Origin: Tubulanus polymorphus
Lineage: Eukaryota; Nemertea; Palaeonemertea; Tubulaniformes; Tubulanidae
Length of the DNA stretch: 64,000 nucleotides
Assembly: GCF_964204645.1 (NCBI RefSeq)
Contig: NC_134033.1
Location: 11,367,155-11,431,154, forward strand
Reading direction: 5' to 3'
Position 1 is the stretch's first letter. Each line of letters opens with the position of its first letter. A model generated the notes under the pieces. It was not told where the DNA came from and ran no database searches. It was given only the letters and a program-made list of their open reading frames with translations. A program made the translations under genes and the position numbers. Of this stretch, positions 48,950-60,286 are shown one piece after another.

Positions 48950-51420
48950 TTCTCTTGCGAGACTACGATTTTTCGAACTAATGATGATGGCGTGTGCATC
49001 CCATTGATTGAGAGCGTGACTAGCGAGACACTCATTTCGGTACCAGAAAATGAAGCGCGACCAACTTTCGACAAATTTTAATAATGGGAAAAATTGAACG
49101 CGCGTAAGCTAGGCGGGAGCGATGCAATTAACGAACTCGAAACGTATACGAAAATAACTCCTTAGCACGAAATAAATCGTTATTCCGCGAAACATACGAC
49201 ATCCTTATCAGAATCAGGTATCGCTAAACAGTGGACTCGGTGTATACTCGGTATGTAAACAGGGTCATTATCTAAGTGACCAGTCTGGTGTCAGATCGTT
49301 ATGTATATTATATAGGCAGTTCATATGCATAGATAATAAATGATACATAGCACCTGCCACGAGTCCAGGCTACAGATTGGTACCTGCATTTACCAGGTCG
49401 AGTACTGTGTATTCTTGAAAAACCTCACCAGTTTTATCTCAGTTTTATTTACGTAAACAATCTTGAGAAACGCCGGAATGCGCTGAAATGTGCTGTCAGT
49501 ATCTGACCACATTTCAGTCGCCATCGAGCCGAAATCCGTTATATAGTGATTGATTAATATCTCTAGTGATATCTATATTATAAAGGGGAAACTCTCATTT
49601 TTCGTAACCAGTTTCCGCGAAATCTCTTCGTTGTTTGGTCATGAAACTTGGCATGTACACGGAGGAATAGTTTCTCATGGTAGAGATAACAATTTCATTT
49701 AGATCCAGGGTCTAAATGTGGGAGAATGTGGGAGATTCTATGGTTTGGGAATAATTGACTGTTTTGTATCGTTACGACAGCGTTTAACTCGCAAACTTGT
49801 GATGAAACTCGCTATAAAGTGTCGATTTGATTAACTTAACAATTAAATATTACCTGTTTTTAATTTTGGAATGGTTTATATTCTATTCGCGATCATTAAA
49901 AAGTCCATACGTATAAGTTCATCACATAGAGTTGTTTATCCGATACTATATGTACACATGAAGAATATCTTAAGACCGAAGAGAAGCGAAATAATATTGT
50001 TCCTAAATATTCCCAGGTCCGATAAATAAATATACATAGTGCTATTTATTCATACATAACCGATCATTTTGAACTATTATATAATACTTACAATTGAATA
50101 GATATCTAGGAAAGATTTAGAATGTGGAAAACATTATGAAATAACTGTATCGACCGTATCAACCAGGACCATTGCGATACCGTGGAACGGGAATAAACTT
50201 CAAGATATTTTGCTCCCTCGCCCAACAAACACAGAACCAAATAAGAATATTTGCACGGTGCAGAAGGCAATTTGATAAGCCAAAATTGTACGGATTACCG
50301 GCGCTCGCTAAATGCTGCATGTCTGTCGTGTTCAGAGCCAAATCAATCATCGACGCAGTAGAAATCGAATTTACGGTTTACATTTTTGCGTTCGGGTAGA
50401 AAACGAACATTAGAATCGTGTTAAACAGATGTACGGATCGGAAATTCCGTAAGACTTCTGAACGACGAGAAATCGCAGCAGCTTCGGAACACTGGATTAT
50501 CAGCAGCCCAGCACAATGATTCTAGACGAGTTCAAATCAATATGTAGTATTTATATTTATACATCTAGTGAAAATCACTTTACCTTATGTTAAGTCATTT
50601 TTAACACGAGAAATGGCTGATGGCTTACAGCGGACCAGTTTCTATCTTCAGAAAAGGCAATCGGTTACAAAACTGCAAGGAAAATCGTGGATTTTACTCT
50701 TGGTTTTATCCAAATACAATACCGAGCAGCGTCTCGTAAATCCTATCAGTTGAAACCACCGGTTTACTCTAAAGACAGAAGTGGTCAAGTTTTATGGAAA
50801 AAAAGCACAGCACTGTCAGCTCTATCGTACAAGATAAGAAGCGAAAACGAGAGTAGTTTGCGTTACTCACCAGTGATCTATCTATGCATATAACATCATA
50901 AATATCAGCCGTATCCAACGAGCATCGCAGCCGTATCCTAGCCGTACGTATACTATCGTCTGCTATAGCAGTGTGTGCTGCGCGTATACCATCAGCATCC
51001 GGGTTTCAGCTGAGAAGCTACTAACAACAGATTCCGTGCGTTGCTGCACCAGACTCCATGGTTGCAGCGTCCACTGTAGGTCGTAGCGGACAGTTCGCGT
51101 ACAGTTGCGCGTACTCAATCCTTAATTGCGTTTACAGCACAGGCTTCTTATCAAAACAACCACGTAAATTCTAGAGCTTTTCTTTTCTATTTATCAATGC
51201 ATTGAATCTAAGAACTTTCGAAATATGAGTATCCGAGATTTTTTAGAAATCACCTCAAGCCATAAACACTACGTAGATTTAAATTTCGCTATATCGATAA
51301 TTAATTATTGCGCTTTTAAATCAATTTCAATATCAGTGGTCTCTTGTAGTTAGTTTGTATTTTTGTTGGGTAACAGATTTTTGTTTATCGTCTCGTTTTT
51401 TCGTGCCATAGAAAAATGAG
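48950..51420. other. Gene-free stretch
   Basis: No recognisable exon or RNA gene. Short open frames near 50159-50893 show no family signature. Confidence 0.4.
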
Positions 51421-51444
51421 TCGTAGACGCTTGTAAAACTTTAA

Positions 51445-52880
51445 AGGGTAACTGACACTTTTTAAAAGATTTTCTACTTTTTACACTAAACGATATATTA
51501 TAGTATACAATAAGGCTAGGTGATTTCATAATTGGACAAATCTTTTCAATCTAGTCAGAATTGATGATTTTGATGTTCGCGCACCTGTTCAGTGTATACA
51601 TTGCTTCTGCTGAACGCGTGGTACTGTGTCTATTAATAGAACTACGTCACTAAAGTAACGGCTCGGAAATGATGTCTATAGAAATGAATAGGAAATAAGC
51701 TACAAGAGCAATTCAACTTAATTTTATACCTATTTGGCATTCGAATTGAGACAAAATGCCTCTTGATTTTGAAAGTCTACATATTAATGATTATACTTAA
51801 CTGTTGAATGGACCATATCCGTTCCAACTAAGCGCAAAAATAGGATTTGAATAGCAATCCATGGCATTTTCTAGTAGACAGCAGGGAACACGGATGTTTA
51901 TATCATCGTTTTGTAATATCATTTAGTGATAGTAAGTAAGATCATGGTTAGATCTAAGAATATTTTGACTAATGAACTGATGATGAAACTTAGACAGAAT
52001 TAGCCGCAAGAATAATTTCAATTCTTTTCTTGAAATATACCTCGTATTGGTAGCGGCTTTGGTCACAAAATAAGAATATTTCCTCATCCATCCTATTTTA
52101 AAACTTAGAAATAACATTTGTGAAAGATTTGTGATGTAATCTATCAAAACTCTTCTGCAGCGTGAAACTTTAATCGAAAAACATTATTCCTTTGAATATT
52201 TGTTGTAAAGCTGTAGAAATTTATGAAAGTTTTTGTAGAGTTTTGAAGTGTTAGTTTTAAAACTAGGCCTACTTAGTCTTAAATGACTTTGAAAAATAGT
52301 AAACGAATATGAATCTATTTATTCTTTAGCGAGATCGAAATCTGTGATTACATAAGACACTGTAGTATGCTTGTGGTGCTGAACTATAGGTGAACTATGG
52401 AGCAGCAGTAACAGTGCTGAGAGCTTAGCATAGTGTACTTTAAAATAGCTTCATAGCAGCGGATTGAAATCTGCATCTTCAATTTGATCGATTTAGCCTA
52501 TTCAAATTACTCATTGATTCTTTGAAATAGGTTTATGCAATAGACAATAGATCCTTTTAACTCCCTGGCCAGTTTCAAAGCTGTAAAACAATCTGGCATT
52601 GAGATATAACAGAAAATACACGCAGTTTCCTCAAAATTCAACACATTTCTATAGACGCTATTTCTCAGCTCTGCCTGTAATGACGTTGCAGCGCGCACCT
52701 GCTGATTTAGCCGACGCTGAACAGTAAGCGATGTAAACAACGAAATGAGGTCAAAAATCTTGTTACAAAATCACAAATTGCGCGTTAACTAAACATTTTG
52801 GAACAGAACGGTTGAAGATGAGTGTATAGATCAATAGAATACATCATATTTTGAAATAAAAAAAAAGTGTCAGTTACCCT
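51445..52880. mobile_element. 1.44-kb TIR element with TTAA target duplication (Kolobok/T2-like or piggyBac-like)
   Basis: TTAA is present on both sides (51441-51444 and 52881-52884). The left end AGGGTAACTGACACTTTTT is repeated as an exact 19-bp complement at the right end. TTAA-AGG ends recall T2/Kolobok MITEs described from Xenopus; the assignment is by analogy only. Frames inside (51923-52147, 52507-52740) are short and unrecognised, so the copy is nonautonomous or decayed. Confidence 0.85.
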
Positions 52881-52947
52881 TTAAGATTCCTGAATCCTCC
52901 AAACAACCAAGATCAATCCGCAAAGAGACACGTTAGTTTACGAGTAT

Positions 52948-53204
52948 GATGATGATTCCAGTTTATTGACGATAGTGAAAGTGTCGAATCGAGAGTCAGA
53001 TCGAGAGTGACCCCGAAAACATATTACAAATCCATTTTTTACATTTCAATGAAAGTATAAATAAATACTGTGTAGTCATGGAGTTGGTCAACGACTGCCT
53101 GATCATGCTAATCGCGCATAATCTGTTTGACCATCTCCATGACTATAATACTAAGACTATAAGAAGCTTAACAAATATATAGTAAATACGGCTTATGCCT
53201 AACA
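52948..53204 (-). repeat. 3' LTR of the Ty3/gypsy element
   Basis: It starts TGTTAG beside the polypurine tract. The left boundary is an estimate from CA-type ends past the polyadenylation signal; no matching target duplication was found. Confidence 0.6.
53073..53145. repeat. Hairpin-forming inverted repeat inside the LTR
   Basis: TAGTCATGGAGTTGGTCAA (53073-53091) and TTGACCATCTCCATGACTA (53127-53145) pair over 19 bp with one mismatch, around a 35-nt loop. Confidence 0.9.
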
Positions 53205-53800
53205 TAGCCCTCCCCTTTCTTAAAAGTTCGACCCGAACTTACAAATAAAAAAATTACATTAAAATGAAAGCATTATACAAGTTTTATAGTTGAGGAAAGG
53301 GGGGTTAAAAAAAGAATTTTAAATACAAAAAAAAAAACAATTTACATAAACAAAAAAAAGGTAATAATATAAAATACATATGTAGATAAAGATAACGAAT
53401 ATGCCAAATATAAAAGAAACTGAGTACCCAAAGACGGATGAAGTAAATTAACGAAATAAGTAAATTACAATTATCATAGATTATCAACAAATAGAATAAT
53501 GCATAAATAAAATATAACGCAGTATAACTGATACCAAATGCCTTTCAACGATTCCTATACTCTCGCCGTTCACGTCCATAACCTCTACATCCACTTACGG
53601 CTGGTGATCGATACTAGATTGAATATCCTTTATTAAATTAAAACTGAATTTTACCAATCATACACTATTAAAGTTACAATAACCGATTACGAGGAAACAA
53701 AAAAATTATTAATGATACACATAAGAAGAAAAATATGAAAATACAAAACGTATAATATGTAAGTTGAATATGGCGTGATTAAAAATAACTGAAACCGCGG

Positions 53801-54223
53801 TCACACCACTTGTATATCTCGTGTATTAATGTCGCGTATGTCTAATTGAACGTCCATTTTTGGTGTGGCCGTCAAGGACCGAAACGATAGCGCTTGTATC
53901 CAGGAAACGGGTATTTGTCGTGGGAGCTCCATTTCTAGATCCGATTCCACGTGAACGACGCGTAGACTTCCCCAGTTACAATCGATCTTCGGACGTGGGC
54001 AATAGACGACATTACTTATTTCGATTGGCGCAGTTTCTCCGACTAACTTATAACTATGGACACAACCAGGCAAGGTTTGTAATTTCACATGCACTTGTTG
54101 GTCCATATATGGTTTAAATAAAATGAAAAACAACGGAACTGTATATCGAAACAAAGAGCTAATGAATATATCGAGCCCGCGGATTGTGAGTAGCATTAAA
54201 TTGCCTGATGAGGTTGGGGTCAT
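53801..54223 (-). CDS. Open frame downstream of the integrase, possible third ORF of the retroelement
   Basis: The 140-codon frame overlaps the integrase frame by 65 bp in another phase and lies between pol and the 3' LTR. It has a hydrophobic stretch near residues 12-40 and later regular alternating beta-like sequence. I do not recognise it. It may be an additional element protein or chance. Confidence 0.3.
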   Translation of the reverse strand: MTPTSSGNLMLLTIRGLDIFISSLFRYTVPLFFILFKPYMDQQVHVKLQTLPGCVHSYKLVGETAPIEISNVVYCPRPKIDCNWGSLRVVHVESDLEMELPRQIPVSWIQALSFRSLTATPKMDVQLDIRDINTRDIQVV

Positions 54224-55922
54224 CGATGTTTTCTTCTGGTTCCCAACTATCTTCTGACGGAGGAAAGCCCAGCCAGCGAATCAGATAGTATGTTTTCTTG
54301 GCATAACTCCTTTTTGCTAGTATTTTCTCCACGAGAAACTGATCTGGTTCCAGTGTTGCAGGTTTAGGATGATCTTTTATCAGTCTTGACTCAGGCCCTA
54401 AAAATTTCTTTAATTTACTGGCATGCTCAGACGATGACAAGAGTTTACCGTCCAATGTTTGTAACTTATACGTAACGGGTTTTAAATTTCCGGCTGGAAT
54501 TTTATCATGTATAATGTACGGTCCCGTGTAGGGGTGCATTAACTTTTTAGATAGGCCGTTACGACTGATCTTAGGCTTATACAAATAAACTTTTTCGCCA
54601 ATTTCAAAACTGATATCACGTGATTTCTTGTCATACTGGGCTTTCATTTTATCCTGACTAGTAAGTTGGTTAGCAATGGCTTCTGTGTGGATTAATTGGA
54701 ATTTTTGTTGTAAGGTCTGTAAATATTCTTCATGGCTGTGCGCTACGAGTTTAGAAGCTGGGAGTAAGAGGGCCGAATCGATAGGTAGGACTGGTTTACG
54801 GCCATAGAGCATCTGGAACGGCGAAATTTTTGTAGACATACTGGGGCTAACTCGATAGGAAAATAAAGCTGCCGGTATAAATTTGTCCCAGTCGGTCTGA
54901 CGGACATTAGCCTGAAATGCTAGCCGAGTAACCAGTGTACCATTAAACTTTTCCACAAGACCATCACATTGGGGATGAAAACTGCTAGTATGGGTTTGAG
55001 ATGTACCCATTTGTTTACAAACAGATTTAACCACTTCAGATAGAAAATTGGTGCCTCGGTCAGAATGCAAAACTCGTGGACATCCATGCCTGCAAAGAAT
55101 CTCGTTAAATAGGAGATTTGCAACCTCTGGGGCTTCGATGGATTTCGTTGCGAAAGCTTCGGGCCAATGAGTTAGATAATCCATGAAAACGACGATATAC
55201 TTTTGACCTGATGTCGTCTCTGGAAGCGGACCGACACAATCAACCCCTAATCGGTCAAAAGGTCTTTCGGCGATGGGCATAGGGACGAGTGGTGGCTGCG
55301 TGGACCTAGTGGGAACCTTCTTGCTGTTGCACTCACTGCACGTTTCAATCCAATTGCATATATCCCGTGTCATTCCTAACCAGAAATATCGTTTTTGAAT
55401 GACACCCAAGGTTTTCTTGAAACAATAATGACCACCAATTGATGAATCGTGACATGCAGTGAGTACATCCGGAATAAGGGTCTCAGGAAGGTACAGTTGA
55501 ATAGCCTTTGGCTCCTTGGTCTTTTTGTGGTTCCACACATGATAGAGCAGCTTTCCATTGCCGACAAAATAATGGTCAGAATGGAGGGCGATATCTCGAG
55601 CCTCTTTCTCATCGATGGGGAGGGTTTTTGACTCGAGATACGATAACATTTTTCCCGCCCAATCATCCTTTTCTAGTTGTCTCCGAATATCCGTTACGTC
55701 GACATTCGGATCACAAATTGTACAGACCTCAGTGAAACTGCAATGATCAGAATCGGACAGTGCGTTACGACCCGGTTGTTTTAAGGAGACCTCGTTATAT
55801 AATGATATGGTGCAAACAGAGTTGAAAGGACAGCGTGAAAGGGTGTCTGCATTGTTGTGGATTTTTCCCTTGCGGTATGTGACCGTAAAGTCCAGATCCT
55901 GTAATTCCAGAGCCCAACGCCC
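54159..55922 (-). pseudogene. Truncated pol: RNase H C-terminus, integrase, chromodomain
   Basis: The frame is open from the deletion junction at about 55922 to the stop at 54159; the longest ATG-initiated part begins at 55649. In order: the RNase H tail (YRKGKIHNNADTLSRCP), the HHCC integrase zinc finger (HDSSIGGH...CNWIETCSEC), the rve core with the DDE residues (D in GVDCVGPL, D in VLHSDRGTNF, E in GLVEKFNGTL), an integrase C-terminal domain, and a chromodomain (EKILAKRSYAKKTYYLIRWLGF, split here as EKILAKRSYA and YYLIRWLGFPPSEDSWEP). The chromodomain places it with chromoviral Ty3/gypsy elements. No stop interrupts this part, so the copy looks recent, but it lacks reverse transcriptase and cannot act on its own. 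Confidence 0.9.
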
Positions 55923-55984
55923 GATACTAAGACTATAAGAAGCTTAACAAATATATAGTAAATACGGCTTATGCCTAACACGCT

Positions 55985-57340
55985 CAAGGTTTTCAAGAAC
56001 GGTTTTCAGCTCTAGGTTTTTTTCTGCTCCCGCGAGAAACCGCTCGAGAAAATCAGCTTAAAAATTGGCGCCGAGCAGGAAAACGTGAGAGGACAGGCAA
56101 ATAAAATGCCGTTGAAACATTTCTCAGGAGGAAATTGCTGAAAAATCAGCCTTAAAAGTGTTCACGTGTATCATTTCATCTGATATCAATGACCAAACGA
56201 TGACCTAAATGTTTATTCAAAATCGAACAATATGGTTGAAAATCGAAGGCGCGTGTTTCAAAGATTTCTAGGATAGATCTCCGAAGGATATGAAGAGTTA
56301 GCCAGAGCTCTCAAGGGAATGGGGACCATGTGTTCATAAATGTGAAGATCCAAGTTGATCCTCACGTGCGATGCATTTATTTAGCTCTTCATTAAACTAT
56401 TTTTGCATCTCTTTACATATATATCATTTTCACGCATTTTAATATATCGATATTTGTTAAGCAACAGCATAGTAGAACGACGTTTTGTGTTACTGGGATC
56501 GTAAACAGAATTAGAAATTGACAAAAAGGACTAGAAATTGATTAAAAAAAAGAATTAACATGTGTTTAAGTTGTATTTTCCAAAGCAATGATATTTTGTC
56601 TATTCTTGCATATACATTTACGTACACTCATAGAAAAATTAGACAAGACTGTGCGATTTATTATTCAGTTGGCCGAACAAACGTGTCAATGACCGTCACT
56701 TTCTATGTACGGGCACGTCCGGGTAGTCGATGACCAACCGATCAGTGTTATGTTTGTATAATGTAATACACACGTAACGGGACATCATCTGAAATAACTG
56801 CGCACGGAAATATAAATGCTATAGGTACGAATATCAAACAAAAACTAATTTATGATAATTTATTCGTCGATATAATGTGCACGATTTATTTGTCATCAGC
56901 TGTTCTACATAATTAATACAAAACATCCTACTATATTTTAGGCTAAAAAGATTGATAGGTTGTTTCTCATTTCTGCTGAGCTTAAAAATGTTGACCCGGC
57001 CGCCTATCTTCCATGTACCCTACTTAAAATCATCATCAAGCTAACAACAACAGACCCGGCAGCTATAGAAATGAACTGATTACTTATTGCAGTTTACAAA
57101 AGTGACCCAGCCAATTGGGAGAAACAAGGCATCATTTCTCTAGCCTTAAGATATATTTGTGGGTGTTGATGATTTCTGTTTAATTTCAAAAGTAAATGAC
57201 GATTTCATTAGTTTATATTTTCAAATTAAAAACTATTTAATCCTTGCGCGCACTGAGGACTTCTATTCCATTGGAAATACTGATAGAAAATTAAACGAAA
57301 ATATCATCAGGACGAGAATTTCTATTTCTTTTTAAGGTCT
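55985..57340. other. Gene-free stretch between the retroelement and the repeat-protein gene
   Basis: AT-rich sequence without recognised exons. The promoter of the 57360 gene should lie at its right end. Confidence 0.4.
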
Positions 57341-57359
57341 TTATATAGAAGCGCTGAAT

Positions 57360-58695
57360 ATGGACATATTAAAAATGAAACGTCGTATGCGGCGATCAAC
57401 GCAACAGAAAATAACACTATTCGTTGCCGCATTCATATTCGGGGTCGCTCTATATCTGATTGTTAAACGTAGTTGTCATAACAGCGACATAGGAGAACAA
57501 GTCGAAACGCAAGGTGCAAAAGTCTATGCGGCAAGATACGCGAAGGCCTTACCGTTGGCTTCGCATGAAGGTAACATTCCAAATCAGGCATCACTACGTC
57601 GGCGCAAGAAAAAACATATTCCGAAAGATAAAGAGCGCTTAATTGGTGACGCCAGACTTGCACGTTTCGGGGATAAAGATCATGAAAGCTACGCTGGGGA
57701 ATCAGAATCGTTTCAACTCGTGGAAATGTTGGAGGAAAAATTTCCTGAGGCACATAAAGACACCGATCGCGTAGTTCCGGGTGATTCAATAGCGAGAGAA
57801 CAGCCTCTCGAAGAGCAGAGCATCGATGCTGAACTATCAAAAGATCCTAGCGACAAAAAGGGAAAAGAACAGAGTCATAAAGAGCAAAGGGTCGGTGCTC
57901 AACTATCAAAAGATCCAAGCGACAAAAAGGGAAAAGAACAAAGTCATAAAGAGCAAAGCATCGATACTGAACTATCAAAACATCCTAGCGACAAAAAGGG
58001 AAAAGAACAGCCTCCCATAGAGCAAAGCATCGATGCTGAACTATCAAAAGATCCTAGCGACAAGGGGAAAGAACAGTCTCCCAAAGAGCAAAAGGTCGGT
58101 GCTCAATTATCGAAAAATTGGTAACAGTAAGGAAAAAGAAAAGTCCCCCAAAGAGCAACAGGTCGTCGGCGCTGAACTATCAAAAGATCATAGCGACGAA
58201 AAGGGAAAAGAACAGTCTCTCAAAGAGCAACAGGTCAGCGCTGAACTGTCAAACATTGATAACGACAAAAAGCAAACAGAACAGTCTCCCAAAGAGCAAA
58301 GGGTCGATGAGCTATCAAAGGATCTTAGCGATAAAAAGCTTCCAGACAAGATGTCAAATCGGGATATAGTACGTAAAGGACAGGTTCTTGACCAACGTCC
58401 AACTGAAGTATTACTGGATAAACGGGAAGTTATCGAGCAACCATTGAAAACAACGAAAAACATTACTGATCGTGGAATACTTACGAAAGAACGGACTATA
58501 AAAGAACCAGAAGATGCTAAGTTATCATTAAACAAACGGATAGAAAGTGAAGATACGCCTAGTAACATCCGTACTGTAGAAAGAGTCTCCGAACGACCAA
58601 TCGTCGAATTAAGTAAAAAGCAACCTATGAAACAAAAAATGACCGAACCCAAAATTCAGCAGATATATCCGCATATCTCAGACGAAAAACTGTAA
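57360..58695 (+). CDS. Single-pass membrane protein with 23-residue charged repeats, broken by a frameshift
   Basis: The N-terminal frame (57360-58124, 254 aa) has a basic start, a membrane helix at about residues 19-35 (ITLFVAAFIFGVALYLIV) and then a long hydrophilic region, so it is a predicted type II protein. From about 57810 a 69-bp unit repeats roughly eight times, encoding variants of EQSIDAELSKDPSDKKGK. At about 58110-58120 (ATCGAAAAATTGG) the repeat shifts to another frame, which stays open to 58695, ending ...HISDEKL. Repeats continue on both sides of the break, so the two frames were one reading frame. The break may be a real indel in this allele, a sequence error in the A run, or loss of function. 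I recognise no family; the repeats look lineage-specific and coiled-coil/disordered. Confidence 0.6.
57811..58350 (+). repeat. 69-bp coding tandem repeat, about 8 copies
   Basis: Typical pieces are GAGCAAAGCATCGATGCTGA, CTATCAAAAGATCCTAGCGA and CAAAAAGGGAAAAGAACAG. Units are diverged but stay in frame except at the break near 58115. Confidence 0.85.
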
Positions 58696-58699
58696 AAAC

Positions 58700-60280
58700 T
58701 CGGGACAAACTAACAATGGCGATGCCGCGGCTTTTGTGATAAAATCAATATCCGTAGTTGTATTAACACTAAAGACGGTTAATTGTTCAACTCGTGCGTC
58801 AAATAATTGTATTTCATACATAATACCGTATGACTGGGAATGGGTAGCTGCCAGTACCAATTTTCCCCCTCCATTCCTTGGATAAATTCAAGGCTCTAAA
58901 TTCAATTTCTTATTATGGTTTTGACATTCTCGTCATAGTGAATTCTAAATTAGGTCTTGGTCATGATTTGATTTGACTCAGAGTTAAAAACACATTGCTG
59001 CATAGGAACTGATTTTAACTAGTCTAATGAAGTCAAACTTCTCAATGTGAGTCCAGAATCGGATTCAACAGTTTGCAGATTCACAACACTGTTTTATATC
59101 AAAAATATATTTTTTTTAGTGTTCAATGAAAATAAAGATAATTTTTCTTACATTTAAGTCTTGTTTAACTTGGGCTGGGCGCCTTTTGTGATGCGAACGA
59201 AACTTTGTTCCATCAAAGTCGGGTCCAATATGGAAGGGGGAATATCTCTATATTTCAAAGACACGAAAATCTGTATCCATATAACATTATCTGTCGTCAA
59301 AAACAAACCTATTATGGGCTACACTTGATCTTTAACGATCAAATCTTTCCATTATGAGTTAATCGATGGAAAGACATTATCGTGCACATTCATTGTTTGT
59401 CATCGTCAGCGTCAAAAAAATGTTTTTTTTCAAAAACTTAAGACGACGAAGGATAGGAACTTGAGGAAGGAATAGACAGAAGAAGCTTAGGGAGCCCGGA
59501 GCATATCGACCACATGGAGCCACCCTAAATAAACTCATCCGCTACAGTTGCACGACTTCCCTCTCCATCTAACAGCCGTTTTTGACAGTAAGCCGCGTGG
59601 CAACAAAAAACCCGGGAAAAATGTAACTGCCGTAGCAATTTTTCTGAGGCGACGTGGTCTCTGCCGTCAATGGGCCCGGTCTCCCCTGCGTTCCGATTCA
59701 CGGTTGTTTCGCGTTCATGAGCTGAGGTCACCGCCACGTTAGCTCAAACGGTACGGGTTGAGCTAGTTCCCGGAGCCCGCCTGTTCGGGTCCCGTTATTT
59801 TTGTCAAGTTGTGCGGTGAGCTGACGTCGTACTCCGAGGGACGGAAACTAGCGCCGACCATGTAGATTGTAGGTGGTGCTAGTGTCGATTATGAATTGGA
59901 TGAAAATTCGAAAAATGAGACTTCTATAGCCTTTTTTTAAAGGATTTGATGGTAATAATGTAAGTTTTATGCGGTGAAATGAGATGTTCATTGCGCCTCA
60001 TGATTGTTGTGACAGTTGTGTGTTACATTCATTTAGATTGAATACTTTAATCCGATTGAATACGGCACTTAAATTCATTTAACCCCTTTCAGTGAAGACT
60101 TTTTGCAATTTTGGATATCCTTCAATACAGTTTCAAATGGATTAGAAAATGATGATTTAGGTCTACTGCCAGTCCTAACTACAGTCCGTTTACACTTCAG
60201 TTTGGTTGCCGACTTATCACACAAAATCTCTTTTCAGTAGCTCATTGTTTTATGATCTAGCAGCATTCTGAAGAACGCCA
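58700..60280. other. Spacer before TTC14; SINE-like sequence only
   Basis: AATAAA-type sequence (AAAATAAAG) near 59130 could end the 57360 transcript. No exon is recognised. The TTC14 promoter should be at the right end. Confidence 0.4.
59725..59812 (+). mobile_element. tRNA-like SINE head
   Basis: TTAGCTCAAACGGTA fits the A-box consensus TRGYNNARNNGG. About 45 nt on, CTGTTCGGGTCCC is a one-base-off B box. Confidence 0.45.
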
Positions 60281-60286
60281 GCCGAC

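Larger units (their letters stand above)
52948..55980 (-). mobile_element. Ty3/gypsy LTR retrotransposon (chromodomain type), internally deleted
   Basis: The element reads right to left. The sequence starting TGTTAGGCATAAGCC occurs at 55980 going left and again at 53204, identical over 57 bp (55924-55980 and 53148-53204). At the left copy it is preceded by a polypurine tract (AAAGGGGAGGGC), so this is the 3' LTR, which continues to roughly 52948 (end not certain; an AATAAA on the minus strand lies near 52960). At the right copy the LTR breaks off after 57 bp and joins RNase H coding sequence directly, so most of the 5' LTR, gag, protease and reverse transcriptase are missing. Confidence 0.85.

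Noticed and set aside
57826-58369. Alternative plus-strand frames repeating LNYQKILATK
   Set aside because: Shifted readings of the same 69-bp coding repeat without the membrane-anchor start.
58188-58652. Minus-strand 154-codon frame
   Set aside because: Antisense shadow of the charged-repeat coding region, which is open on the plus strand with a better start and composition.
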